DNA of 64,000 nt from Plectrocnemia conspersa (taxonomy: Eukaryota > Arthropoda > Insecta > Trichoptera > Polycentropodidae). Within the stretch, counting starts at the first letter, position 1; every line of letters starts with the position of its first letter. Shown in pieces: positions 42,056-53,804 of the stretch. The stretch covers positions 682,001-746,000 of the forward strand of contig VTFK01000292.1 in the NCBI GenBank assembly GCA_009617715.1, read 5' to 3'. The notes under the pieces are model-generated. The model was not told the DNA's origin. It saw only the letters and a list, made by a program, of their open reading frames with translations, and did not search any database. A program made the position numbers and the translations under genes.

Positions 42056-45000
42056 CTATTTACTTTCTATCATTCAACTTTATATGCTACTGACTAACCA
42101 AAAACGTTTTAAAGCAAGTATCTAGTCCATGTATCGTTGGCAAAACGTTTAACTTCGGAATATCAGCAGAATTTAAGAGGTTATAATATGGGCACTAGTA
42201 CATTTATCTGTAGCATTACATCCGATGAATTGCTTTCACTGAAATAATCATTTTAATATTATGAATTATGATTTCAACGTAAATGAAAATGATAAGTAGT
42301 AGAAGCCTCTGAAATATGAATCTACAGATGTTCCGCATCAATTCTATGGACTGTCTAGTTCATCAAAAGAAACACTATGCAATTCAATCATTATACCAAA
42401 AACCCTAAAGTAATTAAATCGGCAGTTCAATTATGAAAAAAAAAACAGTGAGTCACACGTTTTATTGCTTCAATTTATTTTACTACTTTCTTGTATTGTC
42501 ATTATTTCTAACAAAATCCTATATTATTACTTAAACATATCTTAAGACATTGCACATTAAATCTGCTTTTTTAGTATATGTATGTATGTAAATTATTATT
42601 GTACATACGTATGTATTTTTCCATCTGTGTCATTGTAGATCATATCTTACCACACAGTTAACCAAGTGTAAATATTGTGAATTGCAATGCAACGGAACCA
42701 ATGGATTGGGAAATAACAACGAAAGCCATAATAGAAAATCACTTGTTGCAGAAAACTATCAACGTAAGGACATCAATATACTTGTTCTGCTACTGGCGTG
42801 TTCAAAAAAGTCTATATTGAGAAACGACCGATGAGATTGCTTCTCACGAAAACTATACTTTTAATACTAAAAATAAATTGCTACAAGGATACAAATATCC
42901 TTAGCAATTTATTTTGTAGCAAAAAATACGTTTCGCTCAATTAAATATGTTGTAATACTATGCCTCATAATTTATAATAATCAATCATAAAAATTAAGTG
43001 TTTTGTCAAAGAAAATGAGTTGAAAGACGAATTTTATTAAACATACTAAACAGTATCTGAAAACTCAGACCTTTCAAAAAACTAATGACATTAACTGTAT
43101 TAAACCTTTGTGACTTTAATTTTGTTGTTCGGTATAATTTACTTTACTTATCGACGAATATTATTATGACATAATAATTAATCTTATAATGACAGCTGAT
43201 AAAATTGAAAGGTTTTCATTCAATCTCATTATATTATGTTGGTAAAAAATTTTTTATAAGAATTTATAAATAATTTTAATGCTATCTTATCGATATCAGG
43301 ATAAAGAAAATGTGGCTTTGTAGATAATATCAGAATGTTTTTCCTAATCTCACATAGATAATTTCTAATGGTTTTTAATAATTCAATTTAAAATTTTCGA
43401 TTATTACAATAAGATTTCATGTTGTGATAATTACTTTTGCTATGTAGGAATAGGAAATCTTACATAAAAACGCAAAATTAATAACTCTAGATAAAATAAC
43501 GCATTTCACCATACAATAATATATAAATTAAAATTATCTGACTCACAAAAAACATTCTCCAAACGTAGTTTCCTTTTAAATAGTAACATTGGCAAGTGAG
43601 CGTAAATTATTCATTCGGCCTAATTTTGTAAAATAAATTAGTTCACCATTCGTCAAAGCTGCTAACTGGCTTTTGCGATCACAACAGCGACATTTGGACA
43701 TACACACATCATGTATTATTCACTTACAACATTGCCAAAAAATAACACCAGGACTTCCATTCACAACAAATTGAACAGCGAACATCTTTATTTCACTTAT
43801 TTGATTAATTTGATACAGAGATTTTATATTTTTTTTTAATTTTGTGGATATTTATTTAGAAGGTTAATTTATTAGTTAAATTTATAAATGCTTGTTCATT
43901 TATTATAACCGTTTTTTTTAACTTAGCAAATTTAATAATGGTTTTTATTATTTTACACATATAAATTTGGGTTTGCTACCCTAATAATATTGTTTTTTGG
44001 AACCACTAAAAAGGTAGCAATCGTAATAAGATCTGTTAAAGAAATATAGTTTCATTTAGTTTATTACGCGTTTCTAAATAGTTCTGAGAAACCCATTCCT
44101 TTCGCTAGATGTCGGCAGTTGATATTGTATCGTTGAGAGAACAGTACACTTCATTTTTTTCTTTGTTTGACGTCAGGATTTATTTAAACCATTGGCTGTT
44201 TGAACCGTCATTACAAACCACCCCTAATAAAAAAAAGAACTGAAGACATTATCCGGATTGTTGGATTTGGTAAAAAAATGTTTAACAACAGAGTGCGTAC
44301 TTTTGTTACTTGATTATTTTCTCTAGAGGTGACAAGATATTTATGTTTGAAAGGGTATAGGTACATACATATTTAAGATATTATTGCGTTTCAATGAGAT
44401 GAAATATTATATTATGTAAATATCAATCAACATCTAGTTATACATATCAAATAAAATATTGACTAAAAAACCAATGTGCAAATTAGTTAACAAATATGTT
44501 AAAATCAAGTAATTTATCACAGATACATTTACTTATTAATAACTATGTTGACATGTTGAAATTCAACATTATGAATTGACTAAACATATTTAATAAGTGT
44601 CATGTTATGATTCACGGTATCATACCCCTTTTAACTAATTATATTTCATGTCAAACATCTGTACCATTTGATTGATGATATATCTTTCCATTTTATTATA
44701 TAATTGAAATGTTCGAGAAAAATTCTAAAATATAATATGCACGTATTTTAAAAGATAAACATGGATTATTTTAGAGCTAGGGACATTCATAACGTTTTCC
44801 ATTCCGCATATCCATCCCCTTTAAAACATTTTTCTGTATCTTTTATACTGTCCGTGTATATGCATCTGTCATTCTAATCTTAACAATATATCATTTTCGT
44901 TTCAGTTTTCTCTGTAGCCATATATTATTTCCTCTAAATATCTATAATGGTGTATGTGTATGTATAGCGAGGTGTCCTCGCCTCTCTGAATGCTCAGCTT

Positions 45001-46079
45001 GGATGAAATTTTGTAAATGTATCATTGTGCTTGCTATAAATCACAGCAAAGCAGTAACAATGAAAAAAATCGAATCACTCGATTCACTCTGTGCCATTTT
45101 CCAACTTTCATTCATCCGTGAAACATGGCCGGAGTGAGTGAGAGATTGACGTCCCGACACTCTTTTCATGCAAGCCTTAATTGATATCGCTTCAAATTTT
45201 GCCACAAAAAAAGTTTAATATAATGCCAAGGGAAAATTGAGCACCTTGTGGGAATTTTAAAGTGTGTGAGCATCGAGGGTATTAAAAAATATATAATTTA
45301 ATAGACGGACCGTCGGAGGGAATTTGTGTGCAAATGAGTTCCAAATTCTTCAGGTGGTGTTCATTACATCGGTTTTCCATTAAGAATGAGAACTTATAAA
45401 GGCGCACGTACTATATAGGTAGGTCCAATGAAAGCAGTCGCGAATTAAAACCGGAAAAGTTCTCGATGGATTGTTTAATTGAAATCAGATATAATTTTGT
45501 TAAGTCTGGCGAATATTCATAAAGGAAAATTAAAAATTTGCAATATATAATTTCAAGAAAAAAGTTTTTTACAATTATGATAATTACAGAGAGGCCTCCC
45601 ATTTTGGCTTCAACATTTAATTTATTTAACATGTAATAATAATATAAGTATAAAATTAATTTAACTTCATACTACGTATTTAAAATAAACGGAAAAATAA
45701 TTATGCGATAATGCCTACACACATTTCATACAATATATATTAAATCCGTAAGCTTACTAATATTATACATATGTATGTATGTACCTGTTTTACGTTTAGG
45801 ACTTATTCTTATTACACATAATATTTAAAATTTATATTTTTTGCTCAGTACTGTGGTATCATTTGATTAAAAATAACTAAGAATTTGAATTCCCGAATTT
45901 TGGGAATAATTTTTTATTGAATTAAGAAATATAGTTCATAATTTCACACAATCTCCATGATTGATAAATTATATTTTGCGTCTTAGAACCTAGTGGTGTG
46001 ACTTTCTAATATATTTTATTTACGAATACCCTATATAAAAATGTTGAAGGGCATCTACCGTGAAATATATTATTTTTTA
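42056..46079. other. No gene recognised
   Basis: GC-richer patches at 43590-43770, 44080-44240 and 44960-45270 without coding signal; the rest is A/T-rich. Confidence 0.45.
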
Positions 46080-47075
46080 AATAAACGTGTGATTTTATAT
46101 TTTTATTTAAGTTTTTACCAGATTTTTTTATCAAATCTTTTTATCGCGTTTTTATGTTTTATCTTTTTGTGTGAAATCCTACGGTTTGTTTGACCAATGT
46201 AAATTTTGTCATTCTCCTTCTGATTAGTTATTAATTTTGTTTTTTCATTAGGTAGAATAGTTCCTATTTTATTATGAAATTAAAAAAAAATGAGATTTAA
46301 GAACACCTTCTTTGGAAAATACTTAAAAATCTCTAGAACATATGTTAATTAAAAAATATTATTCAAATTTTCTTTTATATTTTCTTTTTTAAACATATTT
46401 TTTTTCTTTTTATCGGGAATATTAGTGAAGCCATGTAATTTTAATGCTTTTGTGTCATTTTTAAATTCATTAATTTTATGTTCACTATCCGAAAGTCTGT
46501 ATACTTTATGAAAAAAAAAGACTGCTATAGAATTTAGTTGCGAAGAATGATGTTGAGAATTAGCTCTTAAAGTAGCGATTTGTAAATGTTTTTTTTTCTA
46601 TAAATCGTGTATCCAAAAGTTTCAGTATTGATATCAATAAGTCTAAAAATGGTAGGGATATGTTTTGTTCAATTTCCACTGTGAATTTAATTTTTTTATG
46701 TTAACTTTTTGAAAAATTCAGAAAAATTTTCGATTCAACAAATCCATGTGACCATATTACAGATATATCGTATACCAATCAGAGCCTAATTTATGGTTTA
46801 AAATCAGATTTGTTTAATACTTTAATTTCAAAATCCTCCATGAAAAGGTTTTGCAATATTTGGTGATAAATATGATCACATGGGTGTTCATCCAATATGT
46901 TATTTATTATAAATAAATTAATGAAATTGAAATTCACCAGAATTCGTTTAAACAAGCCAATTAAAAAATTGATAATACTAAAACACGAGATCGAGGCAAG
47001 AATGATGCAGCTCAATGGTCTGCGGCGACTGAGATAAGGTCAAAATTACTCCCAATGTGATAACCTCAACACCGC
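46080..47075 (-). mobile_element. Penelope-like element remnant (RT plus GIY-YIG)
   Basis: Minus strand, in order. About 46720-46640 reads KKIKFTVEIEQNISLPFLDL, the IKFTxExE...LPFLDL block of Penelope-type RT. Then a frameshifted YRKKTFTNRY piece (46620-46570) and VYRLSDSEHKINEF (about 46500-46455), the RxLSxxxxKxxE segment. Last is NDKIYIGQTNRRISHKKIKH (about 46220-46160), matching the GIY-YIG endonuclease pattern YIGQTxRxxxxRxxEH. At 46978-47075 a segment matches the terminal repeats at 30.9-31.6 kb. Multiple frame breaks make it inactive. Confidence 0.8.
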
Positions 47076-47439
47076 GCCATTTTGTTAGCGCGCAAATGTT
47101 AGGTGCGTATGTTCAGTGGTGATGAACGATTAGAGAACTTTGAACCGTAATGATTTATGTTTATGGTCACGTCTATAAAAAGGGTTTCGTGAATGTCATT
47201 TGTTTACGTTTCAAAGGTCTGTGGTGATTTTGGATACTCACACGAAGAATAGAGAAGAACGAACGAACACACACAGCAGATAACATCAAGAGATAATCAG
47301 AATCAATTCATCACTGGATATGTAAACTTTTTAAGCATGCCATTTCAACTCCACTGACATCTATATTTTATATATATGTATGTATGTGATAATTAACATT
47401 TTTTAGACACATTTATTATATCTAAAGGAGTAGTGGACC
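47076..47439 (+). other. GC-richer flank of the Penelope remnant with a TATA-like site
   Basis: ctataaaaaggg occurs at 47173-47184 in a stretch of near-balanced composition. Downstream initiator matches are at poor spacing (24 or 39 bases). It could belong to the Penelope terminal repeat or be chance. Confidence 0.25.
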
Positions 47440-47620
47440 GTGCTCTTAATGCAACAAACTTCTAGAGAAGATTTTCATGGTAGAATATAAGATTTATCCA
47501 GGAAAATCGATGAGGAAGAAGTAAAACGCGTAACGGCACACGTTGAGAGTTTTCCTTAATCAAAAAGCCATTATACAAGGTCTCTCAATCCTAATAAAAA
47601 ATTAAATACATTTTGAATTG
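47440..47620 (+). mobile_element. Fragment of an insect repeat-encoded protein (HIESFP-type)
   Basis: The plus strand reads REDFHGRI, then DEEEVKRVTAHVESFP, a stop, SKSHYTR and NPNKK. The H(I/V)ESFP-x-x-x-SHYxR-x-x-x-x-K pattern recurs in many uncharacterised, high-copy insect proteins thought to come from transposons. The class is not known to me. It is a broken fragment with no termini visible. Confidence 0.45.
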
Positions 47621-48694
47621 AATATAATAAAATTGTACAATTTATACGTTGGTAAATGTAAGGAAAATTACCTTATGAAATGTTAAGTCAGCTAAAAAAT
47701 AAGGAACAACAATTATGTGGTATCTAAGGATGAAATATTATATATATATTTAATAAAATATAAATTTAGTTTATTCAACATAAATTGAAAAGAAGCCATA
47801 AAACTACCAGGCAAGAATTTTATTAATACCTATACATATATCATAGAAACCTTATTGTATAATATTAAAAAACTTTTTTATTCTATAAACAGCTTTCTAT
47901 TATATAATAATACATAAATTGAAAATAAAAAATATATGTACAAAATATAAAATATTTTTATTTTTTTTTTGTATTTAAAGGTATGTACATCATATTCAAA
48001 TTAATTTATAATTTTTTAAATAAACATGTAAGTAAATATTACAAAATTATATTATAGCTAAAAATACAAGAAAATAATCACGGCCATCTATGGTTTAGAA
48101 TATAAAGCTTTATTTTATAATAAAATAAAGTTTTAGCATATTGCAACAGATGGCAATATAATTAGTTTATAAAAGATTTTTTTTATAATAATTTATATAT
48201 ATACTTCCAATATAAATATTTTTTGGCAAAATCTATAATTATTTTTGATTTTATTTGTTTGGTGTAACACCTAGTTATAAGAAAACATTAGGAATTTATT
48301 TAATAATTAAAAAAAGTAATTACTCTTAAAACCATATTTATAATATTTTTTTGTGTAGTAAAAAGGATCATAAATACATATGCAATCAAGAGTGCTTGTA
48401 TTACTTATAAATTATTAATTTTGATTTAGATTATTGTATTATTTGTTTCTAATATTAAATAAAACTAATAATAATTATGTATAAATTTAATTATAAATAT
48501 TACAATTTTATAAATTTAAATTCGTTAAATATTCTTACAATTGAGGTATAATAATTCTTAATGATAACATATTTAAAATCTCAAAAAATAAATCACATAT
48601 TTTACATCATACAATACTTAATATTATACATATAGTGAAATATTCACATAAATTTATATCACACATTAAAATAAAACTTCGATATGAAACTTAT
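47621..48694. other. AT-rich 3' flank of the transporter gene
   Basis: Extremely A/T-rich, with no coding or repeat feature. May include a longer 3' UTR if the poly(A) signal at 48255-48250 is the one used. Confidence 0.4.
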
Positions 48695-48700
48695 TTTAAT
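48695..48700 (-). terminator. Candidate poly(A) signal of the transporter gene
   Basis: ATTAAA on the minus strand, about 95 bases after the stop codon. No canonical AATAAA occurs on this strand until 48255-48250, about 540 bases past the stop. Both are weak calls in such AT-rich DNA. Confidence 0.25.
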
Positions 48701-48793
48701 TTTAAATTATTTTTTATATATAATAAACAATAAATTAATTGTTTCCAAAATAAATCAATATTTATATTTATAAAAGACTAGAAAATTAACGTG

Positions 48794-50163
48794 TTAAAAT
48801 CGCGTTATTTCGCGCATTGTTATGCTGTTCGCTTTAGGTTCATCATACGATTTCGAAAGCATGTTCTGAATCTCAAGAAAACTTTTACCTTTCGTCTCAG
48901 GAACTATGAGATACATTATAAATAGCATCACTATAGTTAAAGAAGACAATCCCCAAAACACGACCGATAGGCCATATGCGTCTTGTACTATTTGATAACA
49001 TTTAATTAAAACGAACCCTTCTATACTGGCTATCACTGTTAATGCGCAAAAGGCTAATTCTTTAGCCTCTGATGTGAACATTTCACCAACTTGAGTTGAA
49101 GGTACAGAACATAGACCCAGAGAAAAGAAGACTTGAAGAGCGTTCAACGCTATTACTGGAGCCCAATTTACATTAGGTATTGAAGATAAAGCATTTCTTT
49201 CATGTAAGAAGAAATATATTCCTAAAAGTCCTGTAGATGCTGCACAGCCCAATCCTGACAGCACCAATAGAGGTTTTCTACCCCATCTATCTACGAATAA
49301 TATAGACAAAATACCGGCTGAAGTTCCGATTACAGATGTTATGATGACAGCAATTTCAGCTCTGATTGGGACTTTAGCTGTCTCGTTTATTTGCTCTTGA
49401 TAAAACATCACTACAACGGCTCCGCATAGCTGTTGTGCTAAAATGGTAACGTTGACTATAAACGAAGCTTTTTGATTTGATCTGTCCTTGATGCTTCTGA
49501 GGCACTCGATGAAATTACTATTAGAACTGGAGATTTTCTCGATTGTTCTCATTTCTTCTTGAATCACCATGTCGTTTTTCTGCCTTCTCAGCCACATGAG
49601 CGACTTGTAACACTTTTTCTCATTACCAGTTCGCATCAAGAAGTAGGGTGAATCCGGTAACCAGACCATTGTCGCGAGCATCAACACTGGTAATATGATC
49701 GAAATTCCTGCCATTTCAAATATTGACACAAATGGGCCAACACTCGAAACGAAGAGACCTCCCAAGCTCATGTTTAATACAAAGAACGACATCAATGCTC
49801 CTCTGTTGTGATTTTCTGATATTTCAGCAACGTAAATCGGAGTTGCTGTCTGCGCTCCGCCAACTCCAATTCCACAAAATGTTCTTGAAGCATACAACCA
49901 TATAGGATTAGTGGCGAAGATGATTAGACCGAATCCGATCAGAAACGGAATTGTGCACATCATGGTCGTTTGCTTTGGTCCATAATATCTGGCTAAGCAA
50001 GCTCCTATCACGGATCCAACTGCACATCCGATCGGCAGCAAAGATGCAATCCACGATGCCTGTTCGTTTGAAACTGGAAACGGAGAGTTATCAGATTGGA
50101 GGATGGCGAGCGAAGGAGAAGACCAGACTAAGCAAATTCCAGACGAGAAGAAGATCAATGACG
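48794..50163 (-). CDS. Tret1-like MFS sugar transporter, main (last) exon
   Basis: Encodes residues 30-485 of a 12-helix major facilitator transporter of the insect trehalose/hexose (SLC2-like) family, expected in the plasma membrane. Visible family marks, numbered on the spliced protein: GWxSP-like VWSSP after helix 1 (42-46), R123 and GIGVGG (127-132), PIYVAEIS (138-145) with NRG at 149-151, PDSPYF (199-204; usual form PESPRW), QQLCG in helix 7 (273-277), DRWGRK (321-326) and PETKGKS (451-457). Length matches the family (about 470-500). The frame stays open upstream to GTG at 50266 but has no ATG before an in-frame TAA, so the real exon start is placed at the strong acceptor (pyrimidine-rich tract ending ttcacag, AG at 50165-50164). 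This splits an Ala codon and fits the exon at 53421-53507. Odd points: the helix 2-3 loop reads YYGPKQ instead of the usual RxGRR/K. Paralogue identity and substrate cannot be fixed from sequence, so no symbol is given. Confidence 0.9.
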
Positions 50164-53100
50164 CTGTGAACAAAATAAAAAGATGCTGTATTTCTAGTGA
50201 CCTGAATGAATCGATAATAACGGGAAAATTACTTGGTAAATAATGTACTTTCCAACAAGGTCGCACTGGTTCAAGAATATAGCCACAAAATATAATATTT
50301 GCAAGTTAAACACCACTTAACTTTACGACAATTGTTATAAGATTAGAACGATAAGATTAACAAATATTTAATCGACAATTCTTATCATTAAAATTAAAAA
50401 AAAAATGGTACATACATACATTTTCTCATAATTACCGTAATAATGTTTTTATTATATTTTTTTATTGTTTTTTCTATTTTTAAAATAATGTAATTTTGCA
50501 TTTACATTTATAGTTCTCGATAAACTGCATTTAAATTAGTTTGGTGCATATTTCAATAAAATTAATCATGAAATTAAGATTTTATGAATATTTTAAATAT
50601 ATTTTTTTAAATAAAAGACCTGATTCTAAAATATTTATTTATCTAAATGCATATTGATAAACATATAAACAATCAACATTCTGAGAATTATAATGACTTT
50701 TCATTAAACTTGATTATTGACATATAAATTTACAAGGTAAACTATTAAGTTAATTATAAGCTCCTCCGGAAACATATAATATATGAATTTCAAAATATAA
50801 ATAAGGAAAGTATTTGACTTTCTTAATAAACCAATACTTTACATTCGATAAATTATAGAATTTATTGAACTGACACATGAAGTAAGATAAGTATTATTTT
50901 ACAGTTACATATATGTAAATTTTATTGCTAAAAACCATGATTTTATTATTAGTGTTACTTTAAAAATAAGCATAACTAAGCCTAATGATTATTTTTAAAT
51001 GCTTTGTATAAAGCTTTTATTAAAGTTCTTGACACAATAACACACAAGTAATATACTATATGCACTCACGCATTTTCAAAGAAAGATCAATTCGCAAAAT
51101 TCTGAGGTGAACCTGTTTTTTACACTGACGCCCTTGGTTAAAGGTTATTAACCCACCAATGGCATTTGGAAAAAAATATAAGTCAATTTAATTAGCTTAT
51201 AGAAATACATACACTATTTGTATGCATATATGTATTTATTATATTAAGGTATTATACAAAGTATGTTATAAGAAAATATATTACCATGAACATTGAGCTT
51301 TGCATGAAAATATCAAAGTACAACTTCGATAAAAAAGTGTTTGATCAGAAAATGTTAAATTGTTAAATAAAAGGTAAACTTATGACACTATAAATATTAT
51401 CTAAATACGTATGAAGACTTTATGGAAAATTTTTCTACTGGTAATTAATATGATAATTTCAACAAATCACTTAAGCTTGTTGTATCTGTAACACCATAAA
51501 CGAAAGTTATAAAATTCCTAATATAATCTAGCTTAAGCATTTTATGAACATATAAAAATACATACAAATTTAAATACACGTGCAATGTATTATCATTTGT
51601 GTGTTCTACTGTAATTTCTTATCTATACCTTTTATAATATGTGTAATTCTAACATAATATTGTACTTTTAAGAAATATCGTTAACGGTATAGAATCATAT
51701 ATTTTTTCTTGTCGATGAAGTCAAAGTTTGTCTTAAAAATCATTCCATATTTGTAATAGAACGCCAGTATATAAACTGTTACTAACACAAGAGGTACTAA
51801 AAGCAAGTTCATTGCCATGAAGCAGTGTGTTGTTATGATGTTTTTTTTATGTTTTGTAACATGGTTCTATGACCTTGAAGCCATATATCGATAGAGAAGG
51901 CTTTAAATAAACTTTCTTTTAGAGATGAACGATTCATGAGATGTTGCAACGTCTATAGAATATATATGGTGAATATTAATTACATAACGTTAACTACAAG
52001 TGCTTACAGAATTTCATGAATTTATGAATAAGGAAAATTTAAATTTAAAACTTATAAGATTACCACTTTGGCCCTTTTAGTGTTAAAATGCGAGCTTAAT
52101 GCTTGTATGTTATTTCTTGCTGCATAAAAATAAATTATAGATCATTTTTTAAATGATTGATTGAGGAAAGTTATATTATTTCTTAGATTTTATCATCGTT
52201 AATTATTATTAGTTAAAATAATATAAATACTACTAATATATTAACCGATTAAACAATAAAACACTTTAATTATTTTTATTTAAAAACTGCATCTTTCAAC
52301 TAAAAAGTGAAAAAGAAAAATATTAGAATGTCAATAAATATAATATATCATAAAAAAATATAAGTTAGTGCGTTGTAAAATTAAGATAAAATTTAAATTT
52401 TTTTTTATATATGTATATTAAAAAAGGTTTAATGATTCTATATCCGCTTGTTATTAACCTTGTTATATCTTTAAAATAAACAAGGCTTACAACTGAATAA
52501 AAAATGATTTCTTAATATCTATAAAAAATAATACTCAAATAGAGTAACAAAACCTTGTCTCGCTAGATATAATATTTCATTGATATTATGATTTAAAATG
52601 GCATCCTGCATTTTTTATGTTAACTAAATAGTAGTTAAATAACTTTTCCGCTGCGTAAAAAATTGTTGGGTCGCCATAGAAAATTTGCATTGCTTTTGTG
52701 CGTGCTCTTCAATGGATCATATTGTTAATGTTACAATTTGCACGGTGCACAATTTTAACCTTTATTTACGGTAATAAAAAGCAACAATAAAACGATTCGC
52801 GAAGCTTTGTTTTGTATTTAATTATCTAGCATAATTAAACTTGCCGGTATTTAAACATTGACATCACCCAAAAATGTCCGAAATAATGACCACTAACGAC
52901 CAGCCAAAAGATCTTAAAAAAATAAAATTTTTCCCAGAAGTAAAACAATCGCAATATGTATTTTTATTTTAAATAAATTATGTATTGTTAATGCGCTTAA
53001 TAAATATGGGAATGAATCACTCTTCTCAGACACGAGCAAACGTTATCATTGCAAAGTATAATTGAGTTACTCTGACGCTGAGAATAAGATTTATATTTTT

Positions 53101-53420
53101 TTTTAAATTAAGAGCTATGCATAAGTGTTTTTTACATGCTTGAAAGATGTATGTAAAAAGCGTGTAAATCAAACATTGTTTCAAATTAAACTAAGACTAA
53201 CGTATTGTGATTTAGTTAAATAATAATAATTATAAATAGTTGACTGACAGACTGTTGCTGTTCGTAAGGGTATGAAGGTTTTTTTATTCATCTTTGCATA
53301 CTTTATTCTCAAGTTAAACTTTATGCATCATTCGAGCTTAACCGGTTAATTTTTTTTTGATTATTAATATATGGTTTATAAATGTAAATATAGATGTGTT
53401 TTAATTAAAATATATATTAC
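50164..53420 (-). other. Inferred intron 1 of the Tret1-like gene (about 3.26 kb)
   Basis: Bounded by GT (53420-53419) and AG (50165-50164) in the transcribed sense. It is very AT-rich, with many A/T runs and no open frame resembling a known protein. A short imperfect hairpin (ggttaaaggttattaaccc) lies near 51134-51152. Large first introns often hold enhancers, but I see no specific motif cluster to support one here. Confidence 0.6.
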
Positions 53421-53507
53421 CGGAGAGTACTGCTATCCATTGAGGCCACTGTTTGCCCTTTTTTTAGCTACGACGATCTCCTCAGTGTGATTTTTTTCGT
53501 CAGTCAT
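53421..53507 (-). CDS. Tret1-like transporter, first coding exon (one-base frameshift in A7 run)
   Basis: An ATG at 53507 with A at -3 opens a hydrophilic N-terminus beginning MTDEKNHTEE. The 3' part, in another frame, reads KKGKQWPQWIAVLS and ends at a splice donor (ccg|gtaata, GT at 53420-53419). KGxxWPQW followed by the start of helix 1 is the usual N-terminal pattern of Tret1-like proteins, and joining it to the main exon gives IAVLS-ASLIFFSSG, a continuous helix 1. The ATG frame and the WPQW frame differ by one base: the A7 run (T7 at 53459-53465 on the plus strand) would need eight A's. With eight, the exon is 88 nt (phase 1) and matches the acceptor phase exactly. Causes could be a consensus error, a real deletion (allele or pseudogene), or slippage at the A run. 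The homology call is mine by eye; splicing is inferred. Confidence 0.65.
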
Positions 53508-53520
53508 TCTTAGTAAATGA

Positions 53521-53538
53521 TTATAATATAAAATTCAT
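53521..53538 (-). promoter_or_regulatory. uORF 2 in the transporter 5' UTR (5 residues)
   Basis: ATG at 53538, then AAT TTT ATA TTA TAA, ending 13 bases before the predicted start codon at 53507. The short distance makes reinitiation at the main ATG unlikely, so it could matter for translation. Confidence 0.35.
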
Positions 53539-53693
53539 AGAAACTTCAAAAAAATCACACGCGCACAAAGCGCAACGCGGCCACCTTTGCCGATGTCAGC
53601 TCTTCGACTAATTTCAATACACCGTCAACCGAATCGAGTCAAAAATATCACGTGAAATTATTTAATTTGAAGATTATATTTACAAATCAACAG

Positions 53694-53732
53694 TCACTTT
53701 CTGATACGGACCAAATATATAAAATATCTCAT
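53694..53732 (-). promoter_or_regulatory. uORF 1 in the transporter 5' UTR (12 residues)
   Basis: ATG at 53732 followed by 11 sense codons and TGA within the predicted 5' UTR. It encodes MRYFIYLVRIRK. It may reduce translation of the main frame; there is no evidence that the peptide has a function. Confidence 0.35.
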
Positions 53733-53746
53733 CTTATACTGGCCGA

Positions 53747-53752
53747 CCGACT
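53747..53752 (-). promoter_or_regulatory. Downstream promoter element (DPE) match
   Basis: Counting from +1 at 53779, positions +28 to +32 read AGTCG, which matches the DPE consensus RGWYV at its required spacing. TATA, Inr and DPE together at correct spacing are much less likely by chance than any one alone. Confidence 0.5.
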
Positions 53753-53775
53753 TAATGACGCGACTTGAATAGAGC

Positions 53776-53781
53776 GAATGA
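53776..53781 (-). promoter_or_regulatory. Initiator (Inr), predicted transcription start at 53779
   Basis: The minus strand reads TCATTC at 53781-53776, a full match to the arthropod initiator TCAKTY, with the +1 A at 53779. This gives a first-exon 5' UTR of about 272 nt. Confidence 0.55.
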
Positions 53782-53804
53782 ACGGAGTGATAATGCTGAC
53801 TTGC

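Noticed and set aside
47174..47181. TATA box of a plus-strand gene
   Set aside because: Initiator spacing is poor and no start codon with a plausible frame follows. It adjoins a Penelope terminal repeat.
49723..50169. Two plus-strand open frames of 60 and 72 codons inside the transporter exon
   Set aside because: They are antisense shadows of the transporter coding sequence with no family resemblance.
50202..50266. GTG at 50266 as start codon, or splice acceptor ttcag|g at 50202-50203
   Set aside because: GTG is not a normal start in insect nuclear genes. The acceptor at 50202 does not match the phase of the exon ending at 53421 and would leave an N-terminus unlike Tret1 proteins. The acceptor at 50164/50165 fits both phase and sequence.
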